Counted from the first letter of the stretch, positions 17,484 to 25,828 are shown. The stretch is DNA of 58,386 nucleotides from an uncultured Pelagibacteraceae bacterium (GCA_902604575.1 CACKZH010000004.1:1-58386), one strand, 5' to 3'. Made by a program: numbers and translations. The notes: generated by a model from the letters alone, not told the origin.

Positions 17484-18860
17484 ATGAAAAAATTATTTCT
17501 AATCGTTGTATTAATCTTTTCATTTCAAAATAATCTTTTAGCTGAAAACTTTAATAAATTTAATAAATGGCTTTTGAAAAATGGCCACTCTCAATATTTA
17601 AAAGATGGGGGTGCAAAGGTTGATCTTTGTGCAACATTTAAAAAAAATAGTGATGCTTGGTTAAATGAAGAATGTGGGAATTATCCTAAAGGAAAAATGA
17701 TAACGATGAACAATTTAGATATTAAGATAAAAAATAAAGCATTATCAGCCACCAATATTTCTTATCATTCAAACCCAAACAGAGATACCCTGATTTATTA
17801 TTTATGGAAATACTCTTATAGAGATAGAAGCTCACATTTAAAAGAATTTAAACCGACAAATAGTTCCTACGATTTTAAATTCAACTTAATTGAAGATGAA
17901 TTTTTAAAAAAACAAATGAAAACCAAAGGTATCCTTAGTTATTTATATTACCAAGATGACGAAGTATTAATTGACGAACTTTCTCCCAAAGAAAGACTGG
18001 GAGAGTTTTTGAATAATGAAACAAAATTTTATTCAATGTCGATGGGTAAGTCAGTAACTTCTTATTTAGTAGGTCATGCCATATGTGAGGGCTATATTGA
18101 TGGAGTTGATGCAAGAGTAAATGACTGGCCTATTATAAAAGACTCAATTTATCATAATCAAAAATTAATTAATTTTTTAAATATGAATACTGGTGATCAA
18201 ATATATATCGATGAGTTTGAAGATGGTACCAGTAAATTAGGGGCATATGAAGATAGAGATATAGAGACAACTATGCGTTTATTCTTTAGAAACAAAAATA
18301 TAAAAAAATCTAAGGAAAGATACAATTACAATGGATTTGTTACTCAGTTAATTTTGAACTACATGAAATTTAAAATCGGTGAAGATTATGACAAATTTTA
18401 TAGCAAAGTTTTCAATGATAAAATAAAGATCAAACATAGCATTCGTTATGGCTATACTAGTTTTAAAGAACATTTTGGAAATGGACATCCTAACATAATG
18501 GCAACGAGATTTGACTATCTTAGAATTGCAAAAGCTATAATGGACGATTATCAGAATGGCACTTGTGTTGGAAAATATTTAAAAGAGATTTACGAAAGAA
18601 GAATACCAAAAGGAAGTAAAGAAAAAGAAGAGCCCTTATTTAATCGTACAAAATCGTACGGGGGTCAATTTCATATGGATTTTCCAGGATTAAAAGACAA
18701 AATTATATTTGGTATGGGTGGCTATGGCGGGAATATGATTTTAATTGATGTAGAAAATTCAAGAATACTAGTTGTAAATTCCCTTCATTATAATAATAAA
18801 AAATATAAATATAATCACAAAAAACTACTGTACGATCCATTTAAAAAAGTAAAAGGTTAA
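17484..18860 (+). CDS. Exported serine hydrolase, paralogue of the 7.5-kb gene
   Basis: 458-residue exported protein with signal peptide MKKLFLIVVLIFSFQNNLLA. The catalytic SxxK is Ser186-Met-Gly-Lys189, a YNYNG block takes the tyrosine-motif position, and a TKSYGGQ-like late motif is present. It shares SMGKS, GHAICEGYIDG and NDWP with the protein at 7476-8618. It has about 80 extra N-terminal residues carrying a possible disulfide pair (CATF...EECG). A strong AAAAGGAG ribosome site precedes it. Two exported polysaccharide-lyase-like proteins follow without a gap, implying joint action on a periplasmic or external polymer. Substrate unknown. Confidence 0.8.
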   Translation: MKKLFLIVVLIFSFQNNLLAENFNKFNKWLLKNGHSQYLKDGGAKVDLCATFKKNSDAWLNEECGNYPKGKMITMNNLDIKIKNKALSATNISYHSNPNRDTLIYYLWKYSYRDRSSHLKEFKPTNSSYDFKFNLIEDEFLKKQMKTKGILSYLYYQDDEVLIDELSPKERLGEFLNNETKFYSMSMGKSVTSYLVGHAICEGYIDGVDARVNDWPIIKDSIYHNQKLINFLNMNTGDQIYIDEFEDGTSKLGAYEDRDIETTMRLFFRNKNIKKSKERYNYNGFVTQLILNYMKFKIGEDYDKFYSKVFNDKIKIKHSIRYGYTSFKEHFGNGHPNIMATRFDYLRIAKAIMDDYQNGTCVGKYLKEIYERRIPKGSKEKEEPLFNRTKSYGGQFHMDFPGLKDKIIFGMGGYGGNMILIDVENSRILVVNSLHYNNKKYKYNHKKLLYDPFKKVKG

Positions 18861-19697
18861 ATGAAAAAAATTATATTAATCATTTCATTTATATTATTTT
18901 CTGGTGCAGCATTTTCAGATGGGCACAAAGTTAAATTCAAAGATATTAAAGGCTATAAAAAGCAATTTATTTCTATGCATAAAAAAAAAGTAAATAGAAT
19001 TATAGAAGTAAAAGCATCTGAGGGATTTCCAGTATATGAGGGAGAAACAAGTATTCAAGTTACTGTAAATAGAGAAGATGCAGGTTGTGGTACAGGAAAG
19101 GCACAAACAACTCAAATTCAATGTGATGGTAAGGGCAATAGAAGTAGACAAGAATTAAATTTGGGTGATATGAAACTTAAAAATAAAGAACATATTTTTG
19201 AGTACGCTGTTTATTTTGATGAAACTTATGAACCTTTAAAAAAGGGTGCTGTAGTAATAATTGGACAGATGCATACTGACAACAAAGCAAAAGGTTGTCA
19301 TAGTTGTTGTCATTTTTGGGCTCAAGATTTTAAATATAAAGGGGAGCATTATTATAGTTGGGCTAGCAAAGCAGCCTATTCATCTGAACCTGTTGTAATT
19401 GGAAAAATTGAAGATCTAAAAGGAAAATGGACACACCTAAAGTTTCATGTCCTTTGGAAGCTTGATGAAACAGGTAGGTTTAAAATTTATAAAAATAATG
19501 AAGTTATCGCAGATCTTAAAAATATAAAAACTTTAGCTGATACTTGCACGGGTGGTTATATGAAATTTGGAATTTATAGACATCGTACAATTGGTTATTG
19601 GAATTCAGATTGGGAAAGTTTGCCAGACCAAAGAGTTTATTTAGATAGTATAGTTTTTAGAAAACCAAAAAAAGAAGAGAAATTTAAAAATCAATGA
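18861..19697 (+). CDS. Exported polysaccharide-lyase-like protein (heparin-lyase I fold)
   Basis: 278-residue secreted protein with signal peptide MKKIILIISFILFSGAAFS. The body resembles the Polysacc_lyase (PF14099-type) jelly-roll family: RSRQELNLGD, an ...WTHLKFHVLWKLDETGRF block, a short NNEVIADL hairpin, and KFGIYRHR near the end. An unusual Cys cluster CHSCCHFW sits mid-protein. The ATG follows the serine hydrolase stop directly. The family contains glucuronan/heparin-type lyases and binding proteins; catalytic residues were not traced, so lyase activity is not claimed. It overlaps the next, related gene by 4 bases. Confidence 0.7.
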   Translation: MKKIILIISFILFSGAAFSDGHKVKFKDIKGYKKQFISMHKKKVNRIIEVKASEGFPVYEGETSIQVTVNREDAGCGTGKAQTTQIQCDGKGNRSRQELNLGDMKLKNKEHIFEYAVYFDETYEPLKKGAVVIIGQMHTDNKAKGCHSCCHFWAQDFKYKGEHYYSWASKAAYSSEPVVIGKIEDLKGKWTHLKFHVLWKLDETGRFKIYKNNEVIADLKNIKTLADTCTGGYMKFGIYRHRTIGYWNSDWESLPDQRVYLDSIVFRKPKKEEKFKNQ

Positions 19698-20632
19698 AAA
19701 AAATTTTAGGTATTCTATTTCTTAGTTTGTTATTAAGTGGAAATAGTTATGCAAAAAAATTTGTCAAACTTCCAAAAGATGTAGGCTCTGGATCAAAATT
19801 TTATAAAAGTTTAACTGGTAAAGGCTATAAGAAACATGGATTTCAAATTGTAAATAAAGAAGACGGTCATCCAGTTAGAGCTGGAAGCCAATCTGTAAGA
19901 TTTGAAGTGAGACAAGGAGATTGTGGAAAGGACTCGGACGGAGGTTGGAGTGATTGTAAAAATGACAGAGAGCGTCATGAGTTAAGTGGAGGTGACAGCG
20001 CAATGTCTAGCGGAGAACATTGGTTTTCTTGGTCAATATATTTTCCAAAAGATCACCAAAACCTTTACCCATTGAGTAATGCATTTGGTCAATTTCATCA
20101 AAAAAATGGAAATCCAATATTTATGTTCAAAGAACTTCGAAAAGGATACACAATTGTAAGAACTATTACAGATAATGATTGGGATTATCACGAACAAAAT
20201 TTGATAACTAATGATGAGGCTCTAGGTAATTGGTTTGATATATTGATAAATGCAAAATGGTCAAAAAAAGAAGATGGATTTTTTAAAATTTGGGTCAATG
20301 GTGACCTAAGATATGATTACAAAGGTCCAACAAAATCAAAATCTAAGGTTTATCAAAAGTTTGGTGTCTATAGAACAGGAATAACCAGATATTTAAATTA
20401 TGTAAATGTTGATGGAATTGATAAATGTTTACGTGAAAAAGAATCTACTAATAAAGATTATACCACTTTGTATAAATTAAAGAGAAAAAAATTTCCCGGA
20501 CATAAAAACTCAATAAATCTTTTTAAAAAGTGTAATAGTTATTATGATGTTAAGAATGTTCCAACAACAATAATCTATTTTGATGAAGTTAGAAGAGGAA
20601 AATCTAAAGAAAAAGTTGGTATATTTAATTAA
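19694..20632 (+). CDS. Second exported polysaccharide-lyase-like protein
   Basis: 312-residue secreted protein with signal peptide MKKILGILFLSLLLSGNSYA. It shows the same family pattern as its neighbour: RHELSGGD, GEHWFSWSIYFP, FGQFHQK, NWFDILINAKWSKKEDGFF, WVNGDL, KFGVYRTG and a closing IIYFDEVRRG. The two are diverged tandem homologues (R-[QH]-E-L and KFG[IV]YR blocks shared). The FGQFHQ segment is where lyases of this fold usually place catalytic residues. It starts in a 4-base overlap and ends 12 bases from the convergent small gene. Function inferred from fold only. Confidence 0.75.
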   Translation: MKKILGILFLSLLLSGNSYAKKFVKLPKDVGSGSKFYKSLTGKGYKKHGFQIVNKEDGHPVRAGSQSVRFEVRQGDCGKDSDGGWSDCKNDRERHELSGGDSAMSSGEHWFSWSIYFPKDHQNLYPLSNAFGQFHQKNGNPIFMFKELRKGYTIVRTITDNDWDYHEQNLITNDEALGNWFDILINAKWSKKEDGFFKIWVNGDLRYDYKGPTKSKSKVYQKFGVYRTGITRYLNYVNVDGIDKCLREKESTNKDYTTLYKLKRKKFPGHKNSINLFKKCNSYYDVKNVPTTIIYFDEVRRGKSKEKVGIFN

Positions 20633-20644
20633 ATAAAAAATAAT

Positions 20645-20866
20645 CTAACAACAACTGCAGCTTTTCTTAGCAGCTTTTGGTTGATTGTCAGCTTTTGCAG
20701 ATTCTAATTCTTTTTGTTCTTCCTCAAGAGCCTTTTGTTTCTTTGAAATCTTATCTTCAAAGTAATCATAAAGAGAAGCAAAGCCTAATTTAGAGGCTCT
20801 TTTTTCCTCATAATCTCTTCGCCCTTTAAGGTTTTCAATTATTTTAACTATTTCTTGGTTCTGCAT
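20645..20866 (-). CDS. Small Cys-tailed coiled-coil protein of unknown function
   Basis: 73-residue protein not assigned to a family. A helical, highly charged body includes a likely coiled coil (DKISKKQKALEEEQKELES, residues about 37-55) and ends KKSCSCC, four residues that include three cysteines, a possible metal- or thiol-binding tail. It follows umuC on the same strand after 30 bases, so it may be read from the SOS promoter, though its own promoter is not excluded. The codon pattern and spacing look like a real gene. Confidence 0.7.
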   Translation of the reverse strand: MQNQEIVKIIENLKGRRDYEEKRASKLGFASLYDYFEDKISKKQKALEEEQKELESAKADNQPKAAKKSCSCC

Positions 20867-20896
20867 GCTCTCTTTTTATTAAAAAAGCCAATTAAA

Positions 20897-22174
20897 TCAA
20901 CCTCTAATAGTTGGCAAACTATAAAAGTCAGCAGTATCAATTTTAGAGGAATATTGCCTTCTCATGTTCCATTTTTTATGAACTCCTGCACTTGCAACAC
21001 TTAAAGTAGATCTTCCATATCGGTGATTAGTATTATCAATTGATCGCATCAAGCTATTTATTTTTTCATCTTTCTCAGATGTAAACAAATTTGTTTTATC
21101 ACTAGCATTAGAAAGTCCTGTAAGCATCACACCTGCTTTTTGATAACGGTAACCATTTTTAAATATGCTTTCCAAAATTGAAACTGCTGTCTTAACTGTT
21201 TCAATACTGTTGTTTGTTGCAATTGGAAAATCAACTGTCTTTGCATTTGAGTAATAACCAAAGTTTCTTTGGAAAGGACTAGTTCTAACAAACACAGTGA
21301 TTGCTTTTGCAACCAAAGACTCTGATCTAATTTTTTCAGAGGCATTCAAACAATAATTTGCAACTGCTTCTTTTAATTCTTGAAATGTTTCAATTCTTTT
21401 TCCAAATGATCTTGAAACCACACAGCTCTTTCTTTTAGTTGTAGTGGTCTCTAATCCAATACAAGAAATTCCTCTAAGCTCCATAGCAGTTCTTGAACTT
21501 AGAACATTTGAAGATTTTTTGATCCAGGTATTAGATTTATTTTTTAATTGCTTGGCATTATAAATTCCATGCTTTTGATAAAATTTGGTTAGTTGCCTTC
21601 CAACACCCCAGACGTCATTGATTTCAACTTTTTCTAAAATAGGATCTAAGTTTTCGATGCCAATTAAACTTGTCACCCCAGATTGTTTTTTCTTTGCAAT
21701 ATGATTTGCAACTTTACTTAAAGTTTTTGTATTGGCTATTCCAATACTAGTTGGAATGCCAGTCCATTGTAAAACAGTTTCTCTAATTTCTTTCCCAACT
21801 TTTTCTACATCTTGATCTTTAAAGTTTGATAAATCTAAAAATGCTTCATCAATGGAGTAAACTTCTATTTCTGAATTAAATCTTTTAAGAGTTCGCATTA
21901 CTCTTCTAGATAAATCTCCATATAAAGAATAATTAGACGAGAAAACTTCAACTTTATTTTTAAGAATAATATCTTTTGCTTTAAAGTAGGGCTCACCCAT
22001 TTTAATACCTAAAGCTTTTGCTTCATTTGATCTTGAAATAATGCAGCCATCATTATTAGACAAAACGACAACAGGTTTTCTTCTTATTTTTGGATTAAAT
22101 AATCTTTCACAAGAAACATAAAAAGAATTACAATCAATTAATGCTATTTTTTTAGTATGTTGAATGGATGACAT
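20897..22174 (-). CDS. umuC: Error-prone DNA polymerase V catalytic subunit UmuC
   Basis: 425-residue Y-family polymerase for translesion synthesis. [15 protein letters not shown] opens the palm and carries the first catalytic Asp. [10 protein letters not shown] holds the catalytic Asp-Glu pair, followed by the thumb helix-hairpin region and the UmuC C-terminal domain. Length is close to the E. coli protein. The ATG at 22174 is preferred over a TTG three codons upstream. It overlaps umuD by 23 bases, so translation is likely coupled. Expression should follow the SOS operator before umuD. Confidence 0.95.
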   Translation of the reverse strand: MSSIQHTKKIALIDCNSFYVSCERLFNPKIRRKPVVVLSNNDGCIISRSNEAKALGIKMGEPYFKAKDIILKNKVEVFSSNYSLYGDLSRRVMRTLKRFNSEIEVYSIDEAFLDLSNFKDQDVEKVGKEIRETVLQWTGIPTSIGIANTKTLSKVANHIAKKKQSGVTSLIGIENLDPILEKVEINDVWGVGRQLTKFYQKHGIYNAKQLKNKSNTWIKKSSNVLSSRTAMELRGISCIGLETTTTKRKSCVVSRSFGKRIETFQELKEAVANYCLNASEKIRSESLVAKAITVFVRTSPFQRNFGYYSNAKTVDFPIATNNSIETVKTAVSILESIFKNGYRYQKAGVMLTGLSNASDKTNLFTSEKDEKINSLMRSIDNTNHRYGRSTLSVASAGVHKKWNMRRQYSSKIDTADFYSLPTIRG

Positions 22175-22547
22175 AAGTAACAACTCCCCAAATAAAAATA
22201 TCTTGTTCTTCGTTAATTAAGATTCTGTCTGAAAACTCTTTAGATCCAGAAGTTAAAAATTTTTTATCTCTTTCTTGAACTAAAGTTTTAACTACAAGTT
22301 CGTCATGAACATTCGCAATCACTGTTGAAAAGTTTTTTGGTTTTAAACTTTTATCAACTACCAATAAGTCACCATCATTAATTCCAACGTCGACCATGGA
22401 TTTACCTTGAACTCTAATGATGAAAGTTGCCGGAACATTTCTTATTAAATGCATGTTCAGATCAATATCTTCCTCGATATAATCAGTAGCAGGGGAAGGA
22501 AAACCAGCTCCTGCTTTATGTAGATAATAAGGGATTGTTAGTTTCAT
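22152..22547 (-). CDS. umuD: Polymerase V accessory protein UmuD (self-cleaving)
   Basis: 131-residue LexA-like serine peptidase S24. The Ser50/Lys87 dyad (GKSM and LVVKTL) has the same 37-residue spacing as E. coli Ser60/Lys97. The cleavage site AGFPSP puts Ala14-Gly15 36 residues before the Ser, matching E. coli Cys24-Gly25. The pro-segment is therefore only 14 residues, 10 shorter than in E. coli. After RecA-stimulated cleavage UmuD' would associate with UmuC. The start codon lies directly beside a LexA-type operator. Confidence 0.95.
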   Translation of the reverse strand: MKLTIPYYLHKAGAGFPSPATDYIEEDIDLNMHLIRNVPATFIIRVQGKSMVDVGINDGDLLVVDKSLKPKNFSTVIANVHDELVVKTLVQERDKKFLTSGSKEFSDRILINEEQDIFIWGVVTYVIHSTY

Positions 22548-22562
22548 GTTCTTGTTTTGTTC
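22548..22562 (-). promoter_or_regulatory. LexA operator (alphaproteobacterial SOS box) of umuDC
   Basis: The forward strand reads GTTC-TTGTTTT-GTTC, an exact GTTC-N7-GTTC (GAAC-N7-GAAC on the coding strand), the known alphaproteobacterial LexA site. It touches the umuD ATG and sits just downstream of the predicted -10, covering the likely transcription start, so bound LexA would block initiation. Confidence 0.85.
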
Positions 22563-22565
22563 TAA

Positions 22566-22594
22566 TTTATAGACTATTTATACAATACACTCAA
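22566..22594 (-). promoter_or_regulatory. umuD promoter
   Basis: On the reverse strand TTGAGT (22594-22589), 17 bases, TATAAA (22571-22566). Transcription would start about 10-14 bases before the ATG, inside the LexA box, giving a very short leader without a Shine-Dalgarno sequence. The rest of the spacer to 22734 is AT-rich with no gene; it contains one 9-base DnaA-box match at 22670-22678. Confidence 0.65.
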
Positions 22595-22734
22595 GAGGTT
22601 GTATTTTGAGTCTGTAACTGAATCAAAAGTGAATCAAAACGTGAACATCCAAACTACATTTTGTATGCTTGTGGATAACTTCAACCACTAGTAGTTTAAG
22701 TTGGTTATTAAGTTATATAAATTTTAATTTGATT

Positions 22735-23118
22735 ATGAGTATTTTAGATTTTGTAATGGTTGGTTCTAATGATTATAAGAAATCGAGCGAGTTATATGAT
22801 GCTGCTTTTGAACCATTAAATTTAAAAAAAATTCTAACGACAGAAAAATATATTGGTTATGCTCATTCAAGCGAACCTGAGAAAGTAATATTTTATATAA
22901 CCAATCCAGTTAATGGTAAACCAGCGACTATGGGTAATGGGTCACAAGTAACACTGTTAGCAGAGTCTAAAGAGGCAGTAGAAAAGTTTTATGAGATTGC
23001 AATTTCGAAAGGAGCAATAGATGAGGGGGCGCCAGGGGTTAGAAAAGATGGAAATTACTATGGGTATATCCGCGACTTAGACGGAAATAAAATTGCAGCA
23101 AAAAGTGTTTTAAAATAA
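22735..23118 (+). CDS. VOC (glyoxalase-fold) family protein
   Basis: 127-residue single VOC protein. It begins MSILDFVMVGSNDYKKSSELYD, with the beta-alpha-beta-beta-beta module repeated, and ends with IRDLDGNKIAAK, the segment that usually gives the last metal ligand. An in-frame TTG start 22 codons upstream exists but would precede the natural start of the fold, so the ATG at 22735 is chosen. The family covers glyoxalases, fosfomycin-resistance proteins and dioxygenases; no specific activity can be assigned. The next gene follows after 11 bases with a good ribosome site. Confidence 0.8.
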   Translation: MSILDFVMVGSNDYKKSSELYDAAFEPLNLKKILTTEKYIGYAHSSEPEKVIFYITNPVNGKPATMGNGSQVTLLAESKEAVEKFYEIAISKGAIDEGAPGVRKDGNYYGYIRDLDGNKIAAKSVLK

Positions 23119-23129
23119 AAAGGAGATAT

Positions 23130-23495
23130 ATGAAATTGAATTGTCATTGTGGAGCTATTGAAGCAGAAATTAATGCTACATTTAATGAATTAGCAAAAAT
23201 TGTAAGATGCAATTGTTCTATTTGTAAAAGAAAAAATGCAACAATGGGCATGGTTAAAAATGAAGATTTTAAAGTTACAAAAGGACAAGAGAAATTAAAA
23301 CTTTATCAGTACCATACTAAAGTCGCTAATCATTATTTTTGTACTGAATGTGGAATTTACACTCATCATAATCCAAGAAGTGCGCCAGCGATGACTGGTT
23401 TTAATTTAGGGTGTGTTGATGAGGTTAAAGTAGAAGACTTAAAAGAAGTAGCTAACTTTGATGGTTTAAACCATCCAATGGATCAAAAAAAATAA
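23130..23495 (+). CDS. GFA/CENP-V family zinc protein
   Basis: 121-residue glutathione-dependent formaldehyde-activating (Gfa) family protein. Zinc ligands follow the family pattern: CHCG near residue 5, CNCSIC near 30, and FCTECG near 70. Then comes HHNPRS and a compact beta core. Characterised Gfa is reported to speed S-hydroxymethylglutathione formation, but most family members have unknown substrates. AAAGGAGATAT before the ATG is a good ribosome site. It sits between a VOC protein and a P-loop kinase, possibly all in one transcript. Confidence 0.85.
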   Translation: MKLNCHCGAIEAEINATFNELAKIVRCNCSICKRKNATMGMVKNEDFKVTKGQEKLKLYQYHTKVANHYFCTECGIYTHHNPRSAPAMTGFNLGCVDEVKVEDLKEVANFDGLNHPMDQKK

Positions 23496-23502
23496 AAATC
23501 CA

Positions 23503-24432
23503 ATGAGATTATCTGAAGAGTGTTTTAAGAAAGTTAAAAAAGATTGTTTTAAATTTATTAAATCACAAGAAACTTCAACTGAAAAGTTTAGCAATAAAGA
23601 TGGGATGATTAAGAATTTTTTAATCCCAATATGTTTTTGGATTGCAAAAAAAGCTGATAACAAAAAACCGTATTTTGTTGGATTAGCTGGAGGACAAGGA
23701 ACTGGCAAAACAACTATAAGTTCTATAATACAGATAATATTAGAAAAGTATTTTAAATTAAAAGTATTCAAAATTTCTATTGATGATTTTTATAAAACTA
23801 GAAAAGAAAGAATAGCTTTATCAAAAAAAGTACACCCAATGTTACTTACTAGAGGAGTTCCTGGAACTCATGACATCAATATGATGTTGGATTTCTTTAA
23901 AAAATCAAAAAGTAAAAAATTCAAAAAATTAAAATTACCAAATTTTAATAAGGCAATTGATGACAGATTTCCTAAAAATAAATGGAATAAAATAAATCAA
24001 AGACCAGATGTTATTATTTTTGAAGGATGGTGTGTGGGAGCAAGAGCAGAAACAAATAAGACATTAATAAAGTCTATTAATTCTATGGAAAAAGCTAATG
24101 ATCACAAACTAGTTTGGAGAAAATATGTAAATCAGCAACTAAAAACTAAGTATAAAGAGTTATATTCTCAGTTAAATTGTATGATTTACTTAAAAGCAAA
24201 AAACTTTAGTTTATTACAAAAGTGGAGATTAAAGCAGGAGCATAAACTATGGTTAAAAACAAAGAAAAAAGGCGGTCATAAAATAATGAGTAAATGGGAC
24301 GTAATAAATTTTATGCAAACCTACCAAAGAATTACTCAAAATATGTTTAAAAATATGCCGAAATACGCATCTATAATTTTAAATTTAAACAGTAACCATC
24401 ATATTAAAACTGCTGTATATAAATCGAAATGA
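23503..24432 (+). CDS. P-loop kinase, D-glycerate 3-kinase (GLYK)-like
   Basis: 309-residue P-loop kinase of the uridine-kinase-like group. The Walker A GGQGTGKT lies at residues 63-70, SIDDFYKTRKER around 95-106, then LLTRGVPGTHD and a Walker-B-like IIFEGWCVGAR. These blocks match plant and fungal D-glycerate 3-kinase, which makes 3-phosphoglycerate from glycerate. In SAR11 such an activity would link glycolate/glyoxylate-derived glycerate to central metabolism. It overlaps tolC by 4 bases (ATGA). The substrate is inferred from family resemblance only. Confidence 0.75.
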   Translation: MRLSEECFKKVKKDCFKFIKSQETSTEKFSNKDGMIKNFLIPICFWIAKKADNKKPYFVGLAGGQGTGKTTISSIIQIILEKYFKLKVFKISIDDFYKTRKERIALSKKVHPMLLTRGVPGTHDINMMLDFFKKSKSKKFKKLKLPNFNKAIDDRFPKNKWNKINQRPDVIIFEGWCVGARAETNKTLIKSINSMEKANDHKLVWRKYVNQQLKTKYKELYSQLNCMIYLKAKNFSLLQKWRLKQEHKLWLKTKKKGGHKIMSKWDVINFMQTYQRITQNMFKNMPKYASIILNLNSNHHIKTAVYKSK

Positions 24433-25721
24433 AAAAAATATTTATCATAGTTATCACATCAATATTCTATTTTAGTAATGCTTTTGCAGTTACACTTCTC
24501 GATGCATTAAATCAAACTTATCAAAACAATATTCAATTAAATGCTGAAAGAGAAAATATTAAAGTTTCAGAAGAAGATGTAAATATTTCAAAGGCTGATT
24601 ACAAACCTTCTTTAACTGTAAAAGGATCAAAAAGTTTTGAGAATACAAACAAATTAACCAATCAAAGTGGTGGCGATGCAAGTGTCAGCGATGTAGACCC
24701 ATTTACCACTTCAATCAAATTAGAACATACATTGCTTGATTATGGAAGAGATCTTACACTTGAAAAAAATATTACTGCTTTAGATTTAGCTAAAGCACAG
24801 TTGGTTAAAAAAGAACAAGATATTTTACATAAAGCAATTGATGCATTTACAAATTTAGTTCTAGCTAGAGAAACACTAGACATTAACGCTAAAAATTTAA
24901 ATCTTTTAATTAGACAAGTTGAAAATGATAAAATTAGAAGAGACAGAGGTCAAATTACAAATACTGACTTAGCACAATCAGAGTCGTCACTTGCAGGCGC
25001 TCAAGCACAATTTGCAAAAGCAAAAAGTGACTTATTAATTAGTAAACTAAATTATGAGAATATAATTGGTAAAATCAATGATCCAAATCAATTACAAAAA
25101 AATTCAAATGCGATAGTTAATATTCCAAGCACTTTAAGTGAAGCAATTAATCTTTCAAAACAAAATAACCCTGATATTCAGATTGCAAAATTTGATTTAT
25201 CAAAAGCAGAAAAGGAATTAGCAATTTCAGAGTCAGATTTAAAGCCAACTGCTTCTTTATCTTTAGAAAGATCTTATACAGAAGACCTTAGTTCAACTTA
25301 TGATGAGAGAGAAAAAGATATTTTAAAAGCAGAGATTAGTTGGCCTTTTTATTCAGGTGGAAAAAAGAGATCAACTATTTCTAAAAATTCAAATTTAACT
25401 ACTAGAAAAAGATTATTATTAGATGATGCGGTAAAAACAAACGAAATAAATGTTGCAAGCGCATGGTCTAGTCTAGAATCTTCTGAAAGTTTTTTAAATT
25501 CAGTTAGAGTTCAAGTAAATGCTGCTGAAATAGCTAATGAAGGAATTGCTGCAGAGTACGAAAGAGGTTCTAGAACCACTTTAGATGTTATTCAATCAAA
25601 TACCTTATTGCTTTCTGCTCAAATTTCTTTAGCAAGTTCTGAAAAAAATTATCTTATGGCCCAATACAATCTGCTTAAAGCAGTAGGTTTGTTAAACAGC
25701 CAATATCTAAAACTTAAGTAA
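24429..25721 (+). CDS. tolC: TolC family outer-membrane channel protein
   Basis: 430-residue outer-membrane efflux/secretion channel. Signal peptide MKKIFIIVITSIFYFSNAFA is followed by LLDALNQTYQNN, a typical first helix. Two internally repeated halves follow, rich in Asn, Gln, Ala and Ser long helices with short beta segments (KPSLTVKGS and LKPTASLSLER). The GSRTTLDVIQSNT and NYLMAQYNLLKAVG segments near the end are diagnostic of the family. It trimerises to span periplasm and outer membrane and pairs with RND, MFS or type I systems encoded elsewhere. Confidence 0.92.
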   Translation: MKKIFIIVITSIFYFSNAFAVTLLDALNQTYQNNIQLNAERENIKVSEEDVNISKADYKPSLTVKGSKSFENTNKLTNQSGGDASVSDVDPFTTSIKLEHTLLDYGRDLTLEKNITALDLAKAQLVKKEQDILHKAIDAFTNLVLARETLDINAKNLNLLIRQVENDKIRRDRGQITNTDLAQSESSLAGAQAQFAKAKSDLLISKLNYENIIGKINDPNQLQKNSNAIVNIPSTLSEAINLSKQNNPDIQIAKFDLSKAEKELAISESDLKPTASLSLERSYTEDLSSTYDEREKDILKAEISWPFYSGGKKRSTISKNSNLTTRKRLLLDDAVKTNEINVASAWSSLESSESFLNSVRVQVNAAEIANEGIAAEYERGSRTTLDVIQSNTLLLSAQISLASSEKNYLMAQYNLLKAVGLLNSQYLKLK

Positions 25722-25754
25722 TTATTTGATTTTTAAGGCCAAAAAATAAATATA

Positions 25755-25782
25755 TTGATAATGAGAACAAAATGTGTACATT
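25755..25782 (+). promoter_or_regulatory. Probable recA promoter with near-consensus SOS box
   Basis: TTGATA (25755-25760), 16 bases, TACATT (25777-25782). Within the spacer lies GAAC-AAAATGT-GTAC (25765-25779), one base off the alphaproteobacterial GAAC-N7-GAAC LexA site. The combination resembles an SOS-repressible promoter, 47 bases before the recA ATG. Prediction only. Confidence 0.5.
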
Positions 25783-25828
25783 TAATTCATGATTCGAGTG
25801 TTAAAAAATTTAAAAAAAGAGGCAAAAA

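Noticed and set aside
22670-22678. Exact DnaA-box match (TGTGGATAA, complement TTATCCACA) in the umuD-VOC spacer
   Set aside because: Single 9-base match in AT-rich DNA, with no clustered boxes, no dnaA and no AT-rich unwinding array; expected by chance at this window size.
22669-22734. TTG-started N-terminal extension of the VOC protein
   Set aside because: The added 22 residues are Ser/Leu-rich, unlike the family, and the ATG at 22735 begins the conserved fold.
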